Numbered from the stretch's first letter, positions 17,052 to 26,901 are shown. The stretch: 64,000 nucleotides of DNA from Natrinema salaciae (GCF_900110865.1 NZ_FOFD01000007.1:186001-250000), one strand, 5' to 3'. Numbers and translations: made by a program. Notes: generated from the sequence alone by a model not told the origin.

Positions 17052-17303
17052 ATGACCGCGTACACCGCGACGGTGACGGTTCGACTCAAACGGGGCGTGC
17101 TGGACCCCGAGGCCGAGACCACGAAGCAAGCCCTCGAGCGGCTGGGCTTCGAACTCGAGGATCTGCGGTCGGCCGACCGCTTCGAGGTCGACCTCGAGGC
17201 CGACTCCGCGGACGGCGCGCGCGAGCGCGCCGACGAGATGGCCGAACGGCTGCTGGCGAATCCGACCATCCACGATTACGACGTGGAGGTCGACGAGCGG
17301 TAG
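17052..17303 (+). CDS. purS: Phosphoribosylformylglycinamidine synthase subunit PurS
   Basis: Small structural subunit (83 residues) of the three-part FGAM synthase PurLSQ, where it helps bridge the glutaminase PurQ and the synthase PurL. It has the expected pattern: the strand TATVTVRLKRGVLDPEAETT, the helix KQALERLGF, the acidic strand FEVDLEAD, and the end LLANPTIHDYDVEV. It is immediately followed, with no gap, by purQ. The longer frame starting at 16995 is not needed, since homologues begin at the ATG at 17052. purL is not in the window. Confidence 0.92.
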   Translation: MTAYTATVTVRLKRGVLDPEAETTKQALERLGFELEDLRSADRFEVDLEADSADGARERADEMAERLLANPTIHDYDVEVDER

Positions 17304-17984
17304 ATGACGGTCGCAATACTCCGATTCGGCGGTTCGAACTGCGACCGCGACGCCGAACGCGCCCTCGCGCACCTCGATATCGACGCCGAGATCGTCTGGC
17401 ACGAGGACGGCCTCCCCGCAGACGCGACCGGCGTCGTCCTTCCCGGCGGGTTCTCCTACGGCGACTACCTCCGCGCGGGAGCGATGGCGGCCCGCTCGCC
17501 GATCATGGCCGAGGTCCGCGAGGCTGCGGCCGAGGGCGTTCCCGTCCTCGGTATCTGTAATGGCGCCCAGATCGGCTGCGAGTCGGGGCTGACCGAGGGC
17601 GCGTTCACGACCAACGAGAGCGCGCGCTTCCAGTGCGAACACGTCTTCCTGCGCGTCGAGCGCGCGGACACACCTTGGACCGCCGCCTACGACGAGGGCG
17701 ACGTCATCGAAGTCCCGATCGCCCACGGCGAGGGCCGCTACGAGATCGACGACGAGCGACTCGACGACCTCGAGGACGATGACCGGATCCTCTTCCGGTA
17801 CTGTGACGAGGACGGCGAGACCGGCCCCGACGTCAACCCGAACGGCTCGAAACACAACGTCGCGGGCGTGCTCGGCGACCGCGAGACCGTCGCGGTGTTG
17901 ATGCCTCACCCGGAGCGTGCGACCCTGCCCGACGTGGGGCCAACCGACGGACAGGGAGTCCTCCGTGGGTTCGAGTCAGCATAA
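17304..17984 (+). CDS. purQ: Phosphoribosylformylglycinamidine synthase subunit PurQ (glutaminase)
   Basis: Class I glutamine amidotransferase subunit of FGAM synthase, 226 residues. The nucleophile is Cys85 in VLGICNGAQIG; the His-Glu pair is in the C-terminal MPHPERATLPD. The N terminus MTVAILRFGGSNCDRD and LPGGFSYGDYLRAGA are diagnostic of PurQ. It starts on the base after the purS stop, so the two form an operon. A small palindrome followed by T residues lies 19 bp after the stop. Confidence 0.95.
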   Translation: MTVAILRFGGSNCDRDAERALAHLDIDAEIVWHEDGLPADATGVVLPGGFSYGDYLRAGAMAARSPIMAEVREAAAEGVPVLGICNGAQIGCESGLTEGAFTTNESARFQCEHVFLRVERADTPWTAAYDEGDVIEVPIAHGEGRYEIDDERLDDLEDDDRILFRYCDEDGETGPDVNPNGSKHNVAGVLGDRETVAVLMPHPERATLPDVGPTDGQGVLRGFESA

Positions 17985-18002
17985 CACATCGCACAGGCTC
18001 GG

Positions 18003-18015
18003 AAACGGCCGTTTT
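18003..18015 (+). terminator. Possible transcription terminator after purQ
   Basis: The 12-bp palindrome AAACGGCCGTTT followed by a further T lies 19 bp downstream of the purQ stop. Archaeal termination depends mainly on T runs, so this is only a weak candidate. Confidence 0.25.
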
Positions 18016-18113
18016 CGGGCCCTGTGCGAGCCGCGATCGCCACGACTCAGTTCGTGAGTCGAATCGAAGAGTAATAGTACCGGGGTTCGTTGGACTCGAC
18101 CGGAATACAGGGG

Positions 18114-21100
18114 ATGGGCACGAACATCGGACCGAACACCACTGTCGTCGCCGTCGGTTCTGACACCGGGGGCGTCGTCGAACGCGCCCTCGAGGAGCGT
18201 GGCGTCACGACCGAGTCGGTTCGGACGATCGATGCGTGTCTCGAGCGGCTTTCGAACGCCGATTGCGTCGTGGTCGGGAGTCCCAGTCCGGACGGCGATC
18301 CCGTCGACTGTTGCAGACGGATTCGGAGCCACCGATCCGACGTCCCGGTCGTCGTTTTCCCCGACGACGGCAGCGAAGCACTCGCAGGCGCGGTCGTCGC
18401 GGCGGGAGCCGACGGGTACGTTCCCCGTTCGCAAGGCGTCGAGACGCTTACGGAACGGCTGCGAGCGTTGCTCGCCGAGCGACGGACTGACGGCTGCGCC
18501 GGAGACGCGCGTCCCGACGCCACCGACTCTCGTGCAGCGGCGTCGACGGACGATCACTCGGACCGGCTCGAGTTACTCGTCGAACAGTCGCCGCTCGCGA
18601 TCGTCGAGTGGTCCCTCGAGTTCGAGGTGCAAAGCTGGAATCCGGCGGCGACCGAGCTGTTCGGCTACACCGCCGACGAGGTCATCGGGGAGTCGATTGT
18701 CGAGTTGCTCGTTCTGGACGAAGACCGGCAAGCGGTACGGGAGTACCGGAACGATCTCGTCGACGGTGAGACCGACGGCGAGCCGTTTCGGCGGGTGCAT
18801 CGTACCGTCCGCGAGGACGGCACAACGGTCACCTGCGAGTGGTTCAACGCGCCGCTGATCGAGGACGGGGAGGTCGTCAGCGTCCTCTCGTTCGGACAGG
18901 ACGTCACGGCAGACGTCAAACGGGCAAACGCGCTCGAGGCGCTGCAGGAGACGAGCCAGGCGTTACTGCGAGCCGAGTCGACCGACGAAATTGCCGACAT
19001 CGTGATGGCGGCGACCGAGGACGTGATCGACCAGCCGCTGGCCGGGATTCGATTCTACGACGAGCGGACGGAGACGCTCGAACTCGCGGGGGTCACGTCG
19101 ACGCTCAGCGAACACGCCGATACCGTCGCGTCGGTCGGGTCCGGGGAGTCCGTCTTTTGGGACGCCTACGCCGCGCAGGAACGGACGATCGTCGAGACCG
19201 TCGAGACGGAGCGGATTCCGTACGATATCGCGGCCGAAGTCGGGCCGACGATCTTCCAACCGCTCGGTCGTCACGGGCTGTTGACGGTTGCGTCGTCGGG
19301 CGAGACGGCTCTCGACGACGCCGAGATCAACCTCATTCACGTCCTCGCCGCGACCGCGGAAGCGGCGCTCGATCGGGCGGCACGCGAGCGCGAACTCGAG
19401 CGGACGCGGACCGTCGTCGAGACGGTCGGCGACTGCGTCTACCAGCTCGACCGAGAGGGTCGGTTCGTCACCGTCAACGAGACGATGATGGCCGAAACCG
19501 GCTACGACCGCGGCGACCTCCTCGGCGAACACGTCTCGCGGATTCTCACGCCAGAGAGCGTCGAACGCGGCGCCCGTCACATTCGGTCCCTCACGGCCGA
19601 CAACGAGCAGCGGGTCGCGACCTACGAGATCACGTTGATCGGTGCCGACGGGACGCGAACGCCGGCCGAGGTCAGCATGTCGTTGTTGCACTCCGACGGC
19701 GAACTCGTGGGGACGGTCGGCATCGCTCGCGACATCAGCGACCGCAAGCGCATGGAGCGGAAACTGGTCAGCCGGAAGGGGAAAATCGAGGGGCTTCACG
19801 ACGTCGCCTCCCGTCTCGATAGCTGCGAGAGCCACGAGGAAATATACGAAGAGACCGTCGAAGCGGCCGAAGACGTGCTCAATTTCGACATCTGTTGCGT
19901 CGATAGGGCCCGCGGGAAGGAGCTCGTCACGCAGGCCATTTCGTCCAGCCTCGAAGCGGACCCCGACGGGACGCTGGGAATCGACGAGAGTATCGCCGGA
20001 AAGACCTACCGGACGGGCCGGTCGTATCGAACCGGCGACGTCACCACAGACGACGACGCGTCGCCGGCCGTCGACGGCATCAGATCCGTGCTGAGCGTGC
20101 CGATCGGCGACCGAGGCGTGTTTCAGGCCGTCTCGACGGAGCCCGACGCGTTTACGATCGCCGACGAAGAACTGGCGGAGCTGTTGCTGTCCCACGTTAC
20201 CGACGCGCTGGATCGGATCGACTTCGAAAAACGGCTGCGGACCGAACGCGACCGGTTCGCGGCGCTGTTCGAAAACGTTCCCGACGCCGTCGTCAGCGTC
20301 ACGCAACTCGCGGACGGCCCGATCGTCGAGGCGATCAATCCAGCGTTCGAACGGATATTCGGATACGACGAAGCGGAGCTCGTCGGAACGCCGGTCGACG
20401 AGACCATCGTGCCACCCAACAGGACGGCCAATGCGGAGACGCTCAATCGACAGGGGAGCCGCGGCGAAATCGGGACGGCCGAGGTCAAACGGCGGACCGC
20501 GGACGGGTTACGCGATTTCAGGCTCCGCGTCGTTCCGATAGAGACGGACGGCTCGTCGGATCGGGCCTTCGCCCTCTATACCGACATCACCGCCCAGAAA
20601 CAGCGACAGAAACGGCTCGAGATCCTCAATCGGGTCCTGCGTCACGACCTGCGCAACGGCATGAACATCATCAACGGCTGTGCCGAGATACTCGCGGACG
20701 CCGTCGACGGCTCGGATCGCCAGTACGTCGAGACTATCCGGAATCGGGCGAGCGAACTCACCGGGCTCGCGGAGAAGACGCGGTCCGTCGAACGGGTGCT
20801 CGACCGCGACGAAATCCCGGCCGGCCCGATCGATCTCACCACGGCCGTCGAGCAGGCAGTGACCCGCCTCGAGAGCACCCACGACGTGGACGTCGACTGC
20901 TCGCTCCCGGACCGAGCCTTCGCTCGCGCCGACGAGTACCTGCAGGCGGCGCTCTTCCAGGTGCTCGAGAACGCCGTCGAACACAACGACCGATCGCGAC
21001 CCGCCATCGACGTGACGCTGCGCGATCGGCCGGACGACGACGTGCTGACGGTGACGGTGGCCGACGACGGCCCCGGCATTCCCGAGGAGGAGCGCGAACT

Positions 21101-21305
21101 CCTCGAGGGGGATCAGGAGATTACGCAACTCCGCCACGCCAGCGGGCTCGGGCTCTGGCTGGTCAACTGGGTCGTCACGCAGGCGGGCGGGACGCTCTCG
21201 TTCGTGGACAACGAGCCCCGCGGGACCGTCGTCAGACTCGACATCCCCCGTGCCGACATGGAGTCGGTTCGGTCGACGTCGGACGGGACCGCCGCCGGCG
21301 ACTAG
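18114..21305 (+). CDS. Multidomain PAS/GAF histidine kinase with a pseudo-receiver
   Basis: A soluble hybrid sensor kinase of 1063 residues. In order: an N-terminal receiver-like domain (about 5-125), a PAS domain (about 150-265), a GAF domain (265-420), a PAS domain (430-550), a GAF domain (565-705), a PAS domain (710-830), HisKA with His844 (VLRHDLRNGMNIING), and a HATPase with ADDGPGIP and GLGLWLVNWVV. The receiver lacks the phospho-accepting Asp (VVVGSPSPDG where V-x-D is expected) and the conserved Lys (GYVPRSQG). The ATG at 18114 is chosen over a TTG at 18090. No membrane segment is seen, so sensing is cytosolic. No cognate regulator adjoins it. Confidence 0.88.
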   Translation: MGTNIGPNTTVVAVGSDTGGVVERALEERGVTTESVRTIDACLERLSNADCVVVGSPSPDGDPVDCCRRIRSHRSDVPVVVFPDDGSEALAGAVVAAGADGYVPRSQGVETLTERLRALLAERRTDGCAGDARPDATDSRAAASTDDHSDRLELLVEQSPLAIVEWSLEFEVQSWNPAATELFGYTADEVIGESIVELLVLDEDRQAVREYRNDLVDGETDGEPFRRVHRTVREDGTTVTCEWFNAPLIEDGEVVSVLSFGQDVTADVKRANALEALQETSQALLRAESTDEIADIVMAATEDVIDQPLAGIRFYDERTETLELAGVTSTLSEHADTVASVGSGESVFWDAYAAQERTIVETVETERIPYDIAAEVGPTIFQPLGRHGLLTVASSGETALDDAEINLIHVLAATAEAALDRAARERELERTRTVVETVGDCVYQLDREGRFVTVNETMMAETGYDRGDLLGEHVSRILTPESVERGARHIRSLTADNEQRVATYEITLIGADGTRTPAEVSMSLLHSDGELVGTVGIARDISDRKRMERKLVSRKGKIEGLHDVASRLDSCESHEEIYEETVEAAEDVLNFDICCVDRARGKELVTQAISSSLEADPDGTLGIDESIAGKTYRTGRSYRTGDVTTDDDASPAVDGIRSVLSVPIGDRGVFQAVSTEPDAFTIADEELAELLLSHVTDALDRIDFEKRLRTERDRFAALFENVPDAVVSVTQLADGPIVEAINPAFERIFGYDEAELVGTPVDETIVPPNRTANAETLNRQGSRGEIGTAEVKRRTADGLRDFRLRVVPIETDGSSDRAFALYTDITAQKQRQKRLEILNRVLRHDLRNGMNIINGCAEILADAVDGSDRQYVETIRNRASELTGLAEKTRSVERVLDRDEIPAGPIDLTTAVEQAVTRLESTHDVDVDCSLPDRAFARADEYLQAALFQVLENAVEHNDRSRPAIDVTLRDRPDDDVLTVTVADDGPGIPEEERELLEGDQEITQLRHASGLGLWLVNWVVTQAGGTLSFVDNEPRGTVVRLDIPRADMESVRSTSDGTAAGD

Positions 21306-21311
21306 GCGCGT

Positions 21312-21476
21312 CTAGCGACCCCATTCGTAGAACCACCAGCTACCGCCGAGCAGCATGAGTCCCGCGCCCAGCGCGGAGGTCGCGGGCTCGGGAAAGACGA
21401 ACAGCAGGAACCCGACGACGATCAACAGCGTCGGTTCGAGCTCGTTCCAGTAGTCCGAGAACGACGGGAGTACCAT
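21312..21476 (-). CDS. Small two-helix membrane protein
   Basis: A 54-residue hydrophobic protein, MVLPSFSDYWNELEP followed by two membrane segments (TLLIVVGFLLFVFPEPA and ALGAGLMLLGGSWWFYEW). It is too short for family recognition. The ATG at 21476 has a weak TATA-like element about 26 bp upstream. It lies tail-to-tail with the sensor kinase gene (6 bp apart) and downstream of the RaSEA gene. Confidence 0.55.
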   Translation of the reverse strand: MVLPSFSDYWNELEPTLLIVVGFLLFVFPEPATSALGAGLMLLGGSWWFYEWGR

Positions 21477-21538
21477 GTAGGAACTGTCGTTCGACAACAC
21501 CGTAAGTACCCCGAAGTCCCGCCGCGCGGCGCACGGCG

Positions 21539-22636
21539 CTATCGAGTCAGCGGCTGGTTGAAGCTTCGTTCGCGCTCGACGACGGTCTCCCAGGTCAGTT
21601 CGCACTCGCAGGAGACCTGCTCGAAGACCGACGGGTCCTGCCGAAGGTCGAAGTCCTTGATCGCTTTCTGGACGTTGTCGTCGCACTCCTGGCAGTTGTG
21701 CGGGCCTCGATCCGAGCCGTGACCGACCGGGTCCGAGACGACGATGGCGTCGACGTCGGCCGTCTCCTCGAGGATGTGGGCGACCGACCAGAGCCACGGC
21801 GGCCGGTAGCCGTCCTCGAAGTAGAGGTCGTCGACCATCGTGTAGCGCTGGACGTTACAGGGGTTCATCGAGACGGTGTGACAGCCCGCGACGGCGGCAC
21901 AGCGCTCGATCGACGAGATCATGTCGTCGACGGCCTCCGATTCCGTGAGGAACGGCGGTTTCAGCAGGAGGTAGGCCTTGATCCCGGCCGCGGCGTCGCT
22001 CGCGGCGTCGTCCGCAGCGGCAGCTTCAGCACAGGCGTCTTCGAAGTCCGCGAAGTCGAAGTACTTGTTCACGCAGTCGTGGCGCACGCGGTCGGTCGCC
22101 GTCTCGAGCCCGATCGCGACGTCCGTGTCGATGCCGTGGCGGGTGAAGTCGGCGATCTTCTCGCGGTCGACGAAGTCCGGCAGCGACTCGACGACGAAGC
22201 GCTCGCGGTCGGCGAAGGTGTCGGCGATCGCCCGACGCGTTTCGGCGCCGACCTCGCGCTCGTCGAGGAACGAGCCGGAGGTGTAGATCTTGATGAGGTC
22301 GGCGGGCTCGTCCGCGTTGTCGGCCTCGTGGGCGAGACAGACGTCGATCTGGTCCATCAGGGCGTCGTGGGAGACGGAGCCGCCGTCGACGCTCTCCGCG
22401 ACGTAGCCGCACATCGTACAGCCGCCGGCGCGGGCCCACCGGCAGCCGCCGGTGTTCAGGATGATCGTCAGGCTCGATTTGACGCCGTCGGGGGTGTTGT
22501 CCTCGTCGAGCCAGACGCGGGTGGGTTCGTGCGGATCGTAGCTGGCCTCCTTGCGCGAGCGAATCTCCCGCATCGCCTGATTGTGGGCGTCCATGCCCTT
22601 GCCCTGCTCGTACACGTCGGGCGTGGGTTTACTCAT
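21539..22636 (-). CDS. Archaeosine biosynthesis radical SAM protein RaSEA
   Basis: Radical SAM enzyme of 365 residues that, with ArcS, converts lysine-modified preQ0 at tRNA position 15 to archaeosine. The cluster motif is CX7CX2C at Cys65, Cys73 and Cys76 (GGCRWARAGGCTMCGY), a spacing typical of this family. A second cysteine group (HNCQECDDN and SCECELTWE) at the C terminus may bind an additional metal. The IGLETATD motif is also present. The ATG at 22636 gives MSKPTPDVYEQGKGMDAHNQ. The partners TgtA and ArcS are encoded at 23898 and 29140 on the opposite strand, so this window holds the whole dedicated tRNA-level pathway. Confidence 0.85.
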   Translation of the reverse strand: MSKPTPDVYEQGKGMDAHNQAMREIRSRKEASYDPHEPTRVWLDEDNTPDGVKSSLTIILNTGGCRWARAGGCTMCGYVAESVDGGSVSHDALMDQIDVCLAHEADNADEPADLIKIYTSGSFLDEREVGAETRRAIADTFADRERFVVESLPDFVDREKIADFTRHGIDTDVAIGLETATDRVRHDCVNKYFDFADFEDACAEAAAADDAASDAAAGIKAYLLLKPPFLTESEAVDDMISSIERCAAVAGCHTVSMNPCNVQRYTMVDDLYFEDGYRPPWLWSVAHILEETADVDAIVVSDPVGHGSDRGPHNCQECDDNVQKAIKDFDLRQDPSVFEQVSCECELTWETVVERERSFNQPLTR

Positions 22637-22812
22637 TACCGCTCGGTAGCCTCCCGATCGGTAAAGGCCCGTCGCCCTCGCCCGGACAGTTCCGTAGGGA
22701 CACGTCTCATCGGCAACGAGAGACGTCAGATAAATATGTTGTGTCGATAATCACCTATTGAAGTACTGTTTAGAAATAGGTACTATTATTATTCGTGAAC
22801 TATTGGTTTTGG

Positions 22813-23781
22813 ATGATGTCGGAAGACAATCGTGACGGTAATATTGCTCGAGAACAGCTGACGACTCGACGCGGTGCGCTCGCGACGTTCGGGACGGCCG
22901 CAGGTGTGCTACTCGGTACGAGTGGGACAGCTAGCGCAGCGAGCAGTGACGTGACGATTGCGGTCGATCCGACCCAACCAGTGGTCGGTGAAGCAGTATC
23001 GTTTATCTGTACGAGGGCATTCGCAGAGTACGAGTGGGTCATCGTCGGTCCGACCGGCTTCGAACAGTACACCGGTCAGACTGCCTCTACTACGTTCGAA
23101 GAAGCCGGGGAGTACACGGCACACCTCACGATTAAACGGTCCGATGGAGAATCGACGTACGTGAGCAAAAGCGGTCAGGTGCTGGACTCACGTGACACGA
23201 CTCCGACCGCAGAGATCGACTTCTCGCCGCAGGACCCGGTGTACAATCCGATCGAGTTCGACGCGAGCGGATCCACGACCCCAACGGGCGAAATCGAGAG
23301 CTACGACTGGTACTGGCGGAACATCGACGCAAATCCCGACTGGGATGTCTTCGACGGGGAGCCGTCCCTTTCCGGCGAGACGGTCGAGGAGAGCTTCTCC
23401 GAACAAACTACCTTCAAAGTCGGGCTCGAGGTCACCAACACGGCCGGTAACACCGACCGAGACACGGTAGAGTTTACCCCACAAAAGAACCCCGACGCAC
23501 CGACACCAGTAATCAACATCTATCCGGACGAAATCACCCCGAAGAACCCGGTGACACTGGACGCAAGCGAGTCGACGACGCCCGTCGGCAGCATCGAGAG
23601 CTACGACTGGTTTATCAACAAATATGACGACAGCGGGGGCAAGACCGAGGAACTCCAGCGGTCCGGGGAAGTTGTCGAAGAACACTGGGAGACCGACGTC
23701 TTACACACTGTCACGCTTCGCGTCGAGAACAGTGAAGGCGTGAGCTACCAAGCAAACGATAGCTTCCGTCCGGAAGAATAG
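22813..23781 (+). CDS. Secreted PKD-domain protein with Tat signal
   Basis: An exported surface protein of 322 residues. The N terminus has a twin-arginine motif (TTRRGALATFGTAAG) followed by a hydrophobic stretch and an Ala-x-Ala site (TASAASS). Three beta-sandwich repeats of PKD type follow, with the recurring motif FDASGSTTPTGEIESYDWYW at about residues 145-165 and DASESTTPVGSIESYDWFI at about 250-270. No C-terminal anchor is seen. A TATA-like box at about 22783-22791 supports the ATG at 22813 (an ATG follows directly at 22816). Third positions look less G/C-biased than in neighbours, which could mean acquisition. It splits the archaeosine genes RaSEA and tgtA. Confidence 0.75.
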   Translation: MMSEDNRDGNIAREQLTTRRGALATFGTAAGVLLGTSGTASAASSDVTIAVDPTQPVVGEAVSFICTRAFAEYEWVIVGPTGFEQYTGQTASTTFEEAGEYTAHLTIKRSDGESTYVSKSGQVLDSRDTTPTAEIDFSPQDPVYNPIEFDASGSTTPTGEIESYDWYWRNIDANPDWDVFDGEPSLSGETVEESFSEQTTFKVGLEVTNTAGNTDRDTVEFTPQKNPDAPTPVINIYPDEITPKNPVTLDASESTTPVGSIESYDWFINKYDDSGGKTEELQRSGEVVEEHWETDVLHTVTLRVENSEGVSYQANDSFRPEE

Positions 23782-23897
23782 TCGCTGTGGGTTTGCTCGA
23801 CTGAGAGCGGCACTCCCGGTAGTGTCACGAATACACATCCGATTTTCTGCGGTCGAAAACCGTCACGACTTACGTCCGACGGTCCAACTGCGGGTCA

Positions 23898-25373
23898 ATG
23901 CGCGAGTCCTTCGAAGTCCGGGACACCGACGCCGGCGGCCGCATCGGCGAACTCACCGTTCCCCGTGCGGAGACCACCGTCGAAACCCCGGCGCTGCTAC
24001 CGGTCATCAATCCGAATTTGGACACGATCAGCCCGCGCCGACTCGACGCGGAGTTCGGCGCGGAGATCCTCATCACGAACTCCTACATCATCCACGGCGA
24101 CGACGATCTTCGGGAACGAGCCCTCGAGGAGGGGCTGCACGACCTGCTCGAGTTCCCGGGCGCGATCATGACCGACTCCGGCTCCTTCCAGCTCTCGGAG
24201 TACGGCGAGATCGACGTCACGACCGAAGAGATCCTCGCCTTCCAGCGCGAGATCGGCTCCGACATCGCCACGCCCGTCGACATCCCGACCCCGCCGGACG
24301 TCTCCCGCGAGCGCGCCGAAGCCGACCTCGAGACCACGCAGGAGCGACTGCAGGTCGCCGAAACCGCCGAGACGGGCGAGATGCTCGTCAGCGCGCCGGT
24401 GCAGGGGTCGACGTATCCGGAGCTGCGCGAGCGGGCCGGCCGCCACGCCGAGGGGACCGACCTCGACGTCTTCCCGGTCGGCGCGGTCGTGCCGCTGATG
24501 AACGAGTATCGGTACGACGACATGGTCGACGTCGTCGCCGCCGCCAAACGCGGACTCGGTGCCGACGCGCCGGTCCACCTCTTCGGGGCCGGCCACCCCA
24601 TGATGTTCGCGCTCGCCGTCGCGATGGGCTGTGACCTGTTCGATTCGGCCGCCTACGCGCTGTACGCCCGCGACGATCGCTACCTGACCGTGCGGGGCAC
24701 CCGGGCGCTCGACGACCTCGACTACCTCCCCTGTTCCTGTGCCGTCTGTACCGACTACTCGCCGGACGAACTCCGCGCCCTCCCGGACCGCGAGCGAGAA
24801 TCCGAACTCGCCGCGCACAACCTCCACGTTACCTTCGCCGAGATCCGCCGGATCAAGCAGGCGATCCGCGCCGGCAACCTGCTGGAACTCGTCGAACAGC
24901 GCGCCCGCGCCCACCCGACGATGCTCGACGGGTACCGCACGCTGCTCGATCACGCCGCGCAACTCGAGCGCTCTGACCCCGTCTCGAAGGGGTCGTTCTT
25001 CTACACCTCCCACGAGAGCGCCCGCCGACCCGAAGTCGTTCGCCACCACCAGCGCCTCGAGCGGCTCTCGGTTCCCGACTCGCTGCTGCTCACGGAAGGC
25101 AGCGCCCCACGGAGCGACGAGTTCGACGACGCCTGGCGGGTCGAACCGCCCTTCGGCCCCTTCCCGCGGGCGCTCTCGAAGACCTATCCGCTCACCGCGG
25201 AGGTGCCCGAGCGGACCGACCAGGCGGCACTCGCGGCCGCGGCCGACGGCGTCGCTCGCCTCGTCGAGGTGAATCCGGACAGTACGTTCACGGTCGCCCA
25301 CCGTGGCTGGCCCGCGGCCGTCCTCGAGCGCGTTCCGGACGGCGTGTCGCTCGTCGATCTCACCGCCGAGTGA
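23898..25373 (+). CDS. tgtA: tRNA-guanine(15) transglycosylase
   Basis: Exchanges guanine-15 in tRNA for preQ0, the first tRNA-level step of archaeosine synthesis. The 491-residue protein has the catalytic nucleophile Asp93 in MTDSGSFQL, a second Asp region in PVDIPTPPD, and the substrate loop [11 protein letters not shown]. The zinc site is CSCAVC plus downstream His. The C-terminal part is about 150 residues, but I see no clear PUA ending; in archaea that contact may be provided by ArcS. The ATG at 23898 begins [19 protein letters not shown]. Confidence 0.93.
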   Translation: MRESFEVRDTDAGGRIGELTVPRAETTVETPALLPVINPNLDTISPRRLDAEFGAEILITNSYIIHGDDDLRERALEEGLHDLLEFPGAIMTDSGSFQLSEYGEIDVTTEEILAFQREIGSDIATPVDIPTPPDVSRERAEADLETTQERLQVAETAETGEMLVSAPVQGSTYPELRERAGRHAEGTDLDVFPVGAVVPLMNEYRYDDMVDVVAAAKRGLGADAPVHLFGAGHPMMFALAVAMGCDLFDSAAYALYARDDRYLTVRGTRALDDLDYLPCSCAVCTDYSPDELRALPDRERESELAAHNLHVTFAEIRRIKQAIRAGNLLELVEQRARAHPTMLDGYRTLLDHAAQLERSDPVSKGSFFYTSHESARRPEVVRHHQRLERLSVPDSLLLTEGSAPRSDEFDDAWRVEPPFGPFPRALSKTYPLTAEVPERTDQAALAAAADGVARLVEVNPDSTFTVAHRGWPAAVLERVPDGVSLVDLTAE

Positions 25374-25454
25374 ACGCGAGCCGTCGCTGGTCGGTCGCAG
25401 GCTGAACGGCGAAAATCCGCGCGTCGACGTCAGCGGGTTGCGGTGACGGGCCGG

Positions 25455-25775
25455 TCAGGCTTCGGTTAGGAACCCGTTTTCCGATCTGGCGACCGAGTCG
25501 ACGACCGGCGACCCGTCGACGGTGATCGACACCTCGTCGCCACAGTCGACGACGACCGCGTGACCGTCGTAGGTGAACTCGAGGCGGCCGCGACGGGGCC
25601 CACCCGTTCGCGTGGGGGCGAAGAGTGCATCCAGCGCGTCGGGATCGACCCACTCGTAGAGGGGCGGCAGTTCGGTCGGATCCAACTCGCGGTGTGTCGC
25701 AACCGCGTTGACGACGGTTACGCTCACCGACTCCGAGACTCCGTCGCTGGATGATCCGCTGACTGAATTACTCAC
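25455..25775 (-). CDS. HalOD1 output domain protein
   Basis: A 106-residue HalOD1 domain protein with the core SVSVTVVNAVATHRELDPTE, LPPLYEWVDPDALDALF and the strand pair RLEFTYDGHAVVVDCGDEVS. The GTG at 25775 is chosen because a TATA-like TTTTAT at 25799-25804 lies 26 bp upstream; a leaderless transcript would start there. The frame is open to 25823, but no promoter fits that start. It is a paralogue of the protein at 16550-16864. Confidence 0.75.
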   Translation of the reverse strand: MSNSVSGSSSDGVSESVSVTVVNAVATHRELDPTELPPLYEWVDPDALDALFAPTRTGGPRRGRLEFTYDGHAVVVDCGDEVSITVDGSPVVDSVARSENGFLTEA

Positions 25776-25948
25776 GATGTACCCCAGCGGACGAGCAGAT
25801 AAAAGGGTGCCGGCGACACCCACGGTACCGAAATCGTGCGCCAGTACATTTAGCTATCCGAAATCCTCGGCCTCGAGAGTTCGGATACCGCTCCGCGGGG
25901 GCGGGTTCGGATCGGGAGCCGAATCGCGACGAGCACTCGACGACCGAC

Positions 25949-26422
25949 TCAGTCGCCGGCGGTATCGGCCCCGAAGTGATCGAACGGCTGGCGGTGCTCT
26001 GCCTTGAGCAGCTCCTGTTCGCCGACGTCGATCCCCTGCCGTTGCAGCCGGCTCACCGCCGCCGTGATCTCGTCGGTGTCGCCGGCGACGAGGTCGATTC
26101 GGAGATTCCGACGGCCGGTCATCACTTCCCGCACTGCGACGACGCCGTCGATCGCCAGCGCCGTCTCCGCCAGCTCCTCGCGTTCGTGGATCGGGACCGT
26201 ACACTGGACGATCACGTGCATCGACTTGTCGGTTCGCTCGTAATCGATGACCGGGACGTAACCGTTGATGATCCCCGCGTCCTCGAGACGGCCGATTCGA
26301 TTCCGGACCGTGTTTGGGGTCACGTCGACTTCGTCGGCGATGTCCGTCGCCGTGTTGTGGCGCGCGTCCTGCTGGAGCAGGTGCAAAATCCCCCTGTCGA
26401 CCGAATCGAGCTCGAGCCCCAT
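25949..26422 (-). CDS. Lrp/AsnC family transcriptional regulator
   Basis: A 157-residue regulator: an N-terminal HTH (residues 1-55, LDSVDRGILHLLQQDARHN to TPNTVRNRIGRLEDAGII) and a C-terminal RAM ligand-binding domain (VIVQCTVPIHEREELAE, GVVAVREVMTGRRNLRID). Such proteins sense amino acids or other small molecules and bind DNA as oligomers. The ATG at 26422 is used; an in-frame ATG at 26449 would add nine residues. It is divergent from the TRAM protein gene. The target is not evident. Confidence 0.88.
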   Translation of the reverse strand: MGLELDSVDRGILHLLQQDARHNTATDIADEVDVTPNTVRNRIGRLEDAGIINGYVPVIDYERTDKSMHVIVQCTVPIHEREELAETALAIDGVVAVREVMTGRRNLRIDLVAGDTDEITAAVSRLQRQGIDVGEQELLKAEHRQPFDHFGADTAGD

Positions 26423-26544
26423 GGCGACCCGTTGGACGCCCATCGGCAAGCGCTTGCTGGTTCGGGATCGACGGGCGACGGCGGCGCGGGTCCGCGTCCG
26501 CCGAGACCGGAACAGCGAAGGCCCGGGCGATGCCCGGTTGCGGT

Positions 26545-26901
26545 ATGTTCGGGCCAGCAGTACTCGGCGGCGGCGCGCTCGTCGTCCTCGTCATCGGATC
26601 GTGGCTGTTCAGGCGGGTCCGCGGTGGGTCGGCGGCCGAACGGCAGTCCCGGAACCGCCACAGGGAGGCCCAGGAGCGGGAGCCGCCGGTCGACATCGGC
26701 GACGTCGAGACTATCGCGATCCGCGAATTCACCGATCACCACTCCGGCGAACGGCGGGCGGTCGGCAAGGTCGAGGGGTTCGTCGTCTTCGTCGAAGACG
26801 TCCCCGATCGGTGCGAGACGACCGACGTGATTCGGGTGAAGATCCTCTCGTTCAACCGCGGGGAGACGTCCGCGACGGCGACGTTCCTCGAGCACGCCTA
26901 G
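26545..26901 (+). CDS. Membrane-anchored TRAM domain protein
   Basis: A 118-residue protein with one N-terminal membrane helix (MFGPAVLGGGALVVLVIG) and a basic linker. The C-terminal TRAM-like beta-barrel reads AVGKVEGFVVFVEDVPDR, DVIRVKILSFNRGE, ATFLE. TRAM domains bind RNA and occur as small proteins in haloarchaea, usually without an anchor. An ATG at 26530 is an alternative start. The membrane tether suggests RNA binding at the membrane, but that is inference. Confidence 0.75.
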   Translation: MFGPAVLGGGALVVLVIGSWLFRRVRGGSAAERQSRNRHREAQEREPPVDIGDVETIAIREFTDHHSGERRAVGKVEGFVVFVEDVPDRCETTDVIRVKILSFNRGETSATATFLEHA

